A DNA stretch of 64,000 nt from Epichloe hybrida (lineage: Eukaryota; Ascomycota; Sordariomycetes; Hypocreales; Clavicipitaceae): positions 1,736,001 through 1,800,000 of the forward strand of contig JAFEKR010000006.1 in NCBI GenBank assembly GCA_019022495.1, written 5' to 3'. This document shows positions 60,191-64,000 of this stretch, piece by piece; positions within the stretch are counted from its first letter, which is position 1; each line of letters begins with the position of its first letter. The position numbers and the translations under genes are program-made. Under the pieces are notes generated by a model, which had not been told where the DNA came from, ran no database searches, and saw nothing but the letters and a program-made list of their open reading frames with translations.

Positions 60191-62311
60191 TCGAGCGTGT
60201 TGCGCGTCAGGGGCCGGGTCGGGTTCGTCGACGCGGGCAGCACGTTGGGCAGGCCGACGACGGAGATGATGTCGGGCGCGTGGCCGCCGCCCGCGCCCTC
60301 GGTGTGGTACGTGTGGACGGTGCGGCCCGCGAACGACGAGACCGTCTGCTCGACGAAGCCAGACTCGTTGAGCGTGTCGGTGTGGATGCAGCACTGCACG
60401 TCGAGCTCGTCGCACACGCCGAGGCACGCGTCGATGGCCGCCGGCGTCGCGCCCCAGTCCTCGTGGATCTTGAGCCCGCACGCCCCGGCCACGACCTGCT
60501 CGCGCAGCGCCGACGGGTCCGAGTCGCACCCCTTGCCCGTGAGGCCGACGTTGAGCGGGAGCGCGTCGCAGGCCTGGAGCATCTGGCGGATGTGGTTCTT
60601 GCCGGGGGTGCACGTCGTGGCGTTGGAGCCGGCGCTGGAAGGAACGAAGAAGGATGATGATGATGATGATGATGATTAGGAGTGAATGAATGAATGAATT
60701 GAGAGGGGGGGGGGGGGGGGGGAAAGAAAGAAAAAACCCACCCCGGTCCTGTCCCGCCACCCACAAACGTCGTGATGCCCGACGCCAGCGCCTCGTTGGC
60801 CTGCTGCGGACAGATGTAGTGGATGTGCGTGTCGATGCCGCCGGCCGTGACGATCTTGCCCTCGCCCGCAACGACGTCGGTGCAGCTGCCCACGACCATG
60901 CCGGGCGTGACGCCGTCCATGACGTCCGGGTTGCCGGCCTTGCCGATGCCCACGATGATGCCGTCCCGGATGCCAATGTCGGCCTTGTAGATGCCCGTCC
61001 AGTCGACGATGAGGGCGTTGGTCACCACCACGTCGAGCGACTCGGCGTCGGGCCTCCCCGAGGCCTGGCCCATGCCCTCGCGGAGCGTCTTGCCGCCGCC
61101 GAACTTGCACTCGTCCCCGTAGACCGTCATGTCGCGCTCGACCCGGACCCAGAGATCCGTGTTGCCCAGCCGGACGAGGTCGCCGGTCGTGGGGCCGAAC
61201 ATGGCCGCGTACGCCGCGCAGTCCATCCGGAACATGTCGATGCGCGCGCCGTCGCCCCGGGGGTCGGCGGCGGGGTCGGCGGCGGCGGCGTGGGCGAACC
61301 CCCGGGCCTGCAGGTTCGACACAATCTCCCTGGCGCGCCGGGGCTCGACGGGGCCCGAGGCGAGGTTGTTGCCCCCGCGGATGACCCTGTTGCCCCCAAT
61401 CTCCACGAGCGTCACCGTCTTGGTGTCGCCGGGCTCGAAGCGCACCGACGTGCCCGCCGCGATGTCGAGCCGGTACCCGTACGACCTCTCGCGGTCGAAC
61501 TCGAGCCGCGGGTTCACCTCGACGAAGTGGTAGTGGGATCCTACCTGGATGGGGCGGTCGCCCTTGCTCGTCACGCGCAGCCGCCGCCTCTTGCGGTTCT
61601 GGTTCAGCCCGACGGTTCCCTTGACCGCCACGACGGCCCCGGGCTGCCGGCCCAGCGCGTACTCGGAGTCCGGGGGCAGCGGGAACGCCTCGTTGTCGGG
61701 GACGGGCAGGAAGCTGCCGTACAGGGCGCGGCGGAGGTCCCCGTCGTCGGTCGAGATGGGGTTGTGAACCGTGACGAGATACGTGCCCGTGGGGAACGTC
61801 CCCTCGACCTGTATCTCGCGGAGCGTAGAGCACACGGCGGGGAGGACGTGGCGCCGGCCGAGCATCGTGGCGCCGAGCCTCATGAGGTCCGCGACGCTGT
61901 GTTTGCCATCGCGGATGAGCTCATGGAGGTTGTTCGCGATGAGGGCCTGTACAACACAACATGCTTAACATTCTGGGCCCCGGATCCAACTATTACATCG
62001 GGTCCCCCCCCCCCCCCTTCTCCCCTTTTCTCTCTCTCCTCGTACCGTGGCTTCAGAGTGATTCAACCGGACGCCTCTCGCGAGTCTTCGCTGCGCAAGC
62101 AGACCAATCTGCGTGATGACAAGCTTGTCGAGCTAAAGAAATGAAAATAAAAGGACAAGTTCCGCAAAATCGTGTAAGCTACAAGAACGACACTAAACGA
62201 ATCTTGTCGGAAAGAGGAAAAGAGAAAAAAAAACACGCATTGTTTCTCGTTTCCCTTCCTCAGGGAGAAAGAGGGGGGGGGGCATCTTACTTCCTTGGGA
62301 GAAAGAAACAT
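59338..62311 (-). CDS. urease (single-chain, nickel-dependent)
   Basis: Hydrolyses urea to ammonia and carbamate in the cytosol; needs two Ni ions loaded by accessory proteins. Four exons: 62291-62311 (7 codons, MFLSPKE), 62046-62132, 60742-61946 and 59338-60634. The introns are 158, 99 and 107 bp; all phases close to 869 aa. Domains run gamma ([20 protein letters not shown]), beta ([24 protein letters not shown]), then alpha. Nickel and catalytic residues are visible: HIHYICPQQ, the carbamylated Lys in [36 protein letters not shown], the flap [14 protein letters not shown] with Cys-His, and [12 protein letters not shown]. The C-terminus is [10 protein letters not shown], as in other ureases. 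Odd: a Ser13-His9 tract (residues about 672-693) after [12 protein letters not shown], absent from ureases I know, which makes the protein about 30 residues longer than usual. Confidence 0.96.
59869..59934 (-). repeat. coding trinucleotide tracts in urease (Ser13-His9)
   Basis: Nine CAT codons (59869-59895) directly follow 13 TCC codons (59896-59934) in the minus-strand reading. The flanking frame is preserved on both sides, and no GT donor or AG acceptor is present on the minus strand across the insertion. Confidence 0.93.
60635..60741 (-). other. urease intron 3 with poly-G and ATG tracts
   Basis: 107 bp, GTGGGT...CTTCCAG. It contains an 18-base homopolymer (G on the plus strand, 60705-60722) and an ATG/CAT triplet tract (60655-60676). 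Splicing restores [19 protein letters not shown]. Confidence 0.85.
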
Positions 62312-63216
62312 GGTGGCCTGAGCCTAGGTCCGAGGAAGAGGAAGCTATCCGTTGCCAAAAAAAAATAAAAAAATAGATGGAATAAATAAAGACGAAAAGA
62401 GGTATTCTCCGATGAGTGCGTCACAGAGAGGGAACTGGAAGATGAAGGAAAAAAGAACGGAAGCTAAAAAGGTCGGAAGACGAGTAGGTAAAAAGAAAAA
62501 AGAAAAGGAAAAAGAGAGAAGAAGAAGATGCTGAGGAATAGGAATAGACTCCGGAGTCAACTAATGGATTGTAATCTTTACACATTGTTGGTAGATAAAC
62601 AGTAAAGATAGGGCGATGGGTGGGGTGCGATTGACGCATTTGATTTGATTCATCAATTAATTGGCCGGCCCGAGATGGAGATAAGCTTTTGACTAAATAC
62701 GGCCTGGGGTGAGATGCTTATCGGCTGGACAGGGGACTTCCATTACTACGGATTCGGTGTCTGGAACACGAAGAGTCGAGATTCTGTTCTTCCCTGTGTA
62801 TTGTCTTCCATACGGAGTACGGAGTAATAATAATTGTTCATGAATCATGATGGAACCCCCCCCCCATTCCGACTTATCGGCAGTCAAACAACCGTGCATT
62901 GCCAAGACTCTGGGGATCGCCCCCCCCCCTGGTGTTTATCTGGCGGGCCCGCCGACATGGGGTCTGCTTCAATCTTGTCCGTGACTAACGCTCTACCCGG
63001 CCTGCTTACTTCGCAGGCATGCACACACACATACAGACAGAGAGACAGCTTGCGATGAAATTTTCCGTTGTGCCCTTCCAGAAATAAAAGAATGAAGATG
63101 AAGATGACAAACTACAATGCGCCGACTGATCGTCATCTGCCCAAACGCCTCATCGCCGACCAACCGTGAAGAATCCAAAGAAGAAAAGAAAAGGCATCCC
63201 CGGCCATTCGTTACGT
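62312..63216. other. intergenic region upstream of urease
   Basis: Promoter side of urease and 3' flank of the Ada3-like gene. Purine-rich stretches (62360-62530), two overlapping TACGGAGTA motifs (62811-62826) and C runs. No gene seen. Confidence 0.5.
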
Positions 63217-64000
63217 TTACTCTTCGTATACTTCCTCATCCCACTGCCCCTTCTCCCTCTTGACGAGCTCTGCCATATCCGCCGGCTTGAAGATGGAGCT
63301 GTCGGGATCGGATTGTCGCGGCACTTTACTCAACGTCTCATCGTCAAAGACGGAGCCTATTGTGTCGATCCAGCGCTTCCGCCGCTCCATCAACGTCTTT
63401 GTCTGGTCTCCAATGCCCGGTCGCGCCGTGCCTGCAGCGCCGCCGCCGACAAAGTGACTGCCTCCGCCTGCACCCCCCGGTCGCTTCGTCTTCTTGCTCT
63501 TGCCCATGGTACGAGTGCGTTTGAGATAGGCAGCTTGTACTTGGGAGTCGAGGTCCTCCAGAATGGTCTGGTATTCCTGGTTGGCCATCCGTTCGCGCAC
63601 GAGATCCGTCAGCCGCGCCTTACGAGCTCCGTTGATCAACATCTGTTCTTTCAAACGTGACTGCAACAATCGTAGCCTGCCGGCGACCTCGTCGTCATAG
63701 TGCCCGTCATACTCGCCCTCGAAACCTTCTTGGGGAAGAAAACCGATGTGCCTCAATTCTTGTTTGAGACGCTCGTCGACCTGCGCATATTCTAGTTTGG
63801 GATGCGTCGCTTTCTTCCATGTTTCGGTTGACGACTCGCTCATGTAGGTGGCTGGGGGGAGTGGGTTTGCTTTGTCGTCGCCGAACTGCTCCTCTCCGTT
63901 GGTGTCGCCGTTCATCGAGGTGTCTCCGTTGGTTACTCCGTTGGTTACACCGTTAGTTGTTGGCTTGTCATCAGGCCCTTGTGAACGGCTCTCAGGTCGC
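63217..64000 (-). CDS. SAGA/ADA complex subunit Ada3/Ngg1 (3' part, truncated by window)
   Basis: Transcriptional adaptor that links the Gcn5 acetyltransferase to SAGA. The frame is open from the window edge to the stop at 63217, so only the C-terminal 260 or so residues are present. An Asn/Gly/Thr repeat ([13 protein letters not shown]) precedes [25 protein letters not shown] helical coiled part follows with [20 protein letters not shown] and [17 protein letters not shown]. The diagnostic Ada3 C-terminus is [20 protein letters not shown], then [24 protein letters not shown]. The Met at 63915 is internal, because the same frame continues sensibly upstream ([14 protein letters not shown]). Confidence 0.9.
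   Translation of the reverse strand, partial: RPESRSQGPDDKPTTNGVTNGVTNGDTSMNGDTNGEEQFGDDKANPLPPATYMSESSTETWKKATHPKLEYAQVDERLKQELRHIGFLPQEGFEGEYDGHYDDEVAGRLRLLQSRLKEQMLINGARKARLTDLVRERMANQEYQTILEDLDSQVQAAYLKRTRTMGKSKKTKRPGGAGGGSHFVGGGAAGTARPGIGDQTKTLMERRKRWIDTIGSVFDDETLSKVPRQSDPDSSIFKPADMAELVKREKGQWDEEVYEE

Noticed and set aside
59333..60976. 547-codon minus-strand ORF in another frame
   Set aside because: Frame-shifted shadow of urease, with Arg/Pro/His strings typical of an off-frame reading.
60690..62144. 484-codon plus-strand ORF
   Set aside because: Antisense shadow of the GC-rich urease gene; Arg/Val/Asp-biased composition and no domain.
1..64000. tRNA or 5S rRNA genes
   Set aside because: Scanning for GGTTCGAAtCC-type T-arms on both strands gave only isolated matches inside genes or without a fitting acceptor stem.

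Overview
The window is nuclear DNA of a filamentous ascomycete (Pezizomycotina). It is most likely a Sordariomycete, and a hypocrealean one is my guess from the overall look of the proteins. The evidence is intron-bearing genes with short GT-AG introns and CTAAC-type branch sites, a HET-C incompatibility protein, fungal-type casein kinase I, PEX2, an EDEM-class mannosidase, a eukaryotic single-chain urease and a SAGA Ada3/Ngg1 subunit. There are no operons, ribosome binding sites, CRISPR arrays or bacterial mobile elements. I found no rRNA or tRNA gene.

Layout. 1-11.4 kb, all on the minus strand: casein kinase I (1563-2898), a proline-rich protein of unknown function (5509-6930), and two neighbouring proteins that share a V[FY]PR-containing core resembling fungal DUF8032-type proteins (8047-8957 and 9796-11406). 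11.4-27.8 kb is gene-poor. I can support only one small spliced ORF there (14776-15164), plus many short repeats and a MITE-like cluster near 18.5 kb. 27.8-29.5 kb: a three-exon regulator-like protein (+). 32.2-35.4 kb: a GH47/EDEM mannosidase with a PA domain (+). 36.4-37.1 kb: adenine phosphoribosyltransferase (-). 40.6-42.7 kb: a polytopic membrane protein (-). 43.5-44.9 kb: PEX2 (-), divergent from a small tail-anchored-looking protein (+, 45.6-46.4 kb). 47.2-49.3 kb: a PA-TM-RING-type ubiquitin ligase (-). 51.0-53.9 kb: HET-C (-). 56.7-58.4 kb: an HMG-box protein (+). 59.3-62.3 kb: urease (-). 63.2-64.0 kb and beyond the edge: Ada3/Ngg1 (-), truncated by the window.

The genes are individually transcribed housekeeping, protein-quality-control, chromatin and nitrogen-metabolism genes. 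They do not form a recognisable cluster. I re-derived exon-intron structures by hand. Reading phases close consistently for casein kinase, APRT, the membrane protein, EDEM, HET-C, urease, the HMG protein, the three-exon regulator and all but the 5' end of the RING ligase.

The most unusual signals are these. A 9-mer, TACTCCGTA/TACGGAGTA, occurs at least 24 times, always outside the exons I annotate, and is joined by three copies of the perfect palindrome TACGGATCCGTA. The urease carries an in-frame Ser13-His9 tract that cannot be an intron. HET-C has a fresh 87-bp tandem duplication in its Gly/Tyr-rich tail. I did not find a convincing new multi-gene system.
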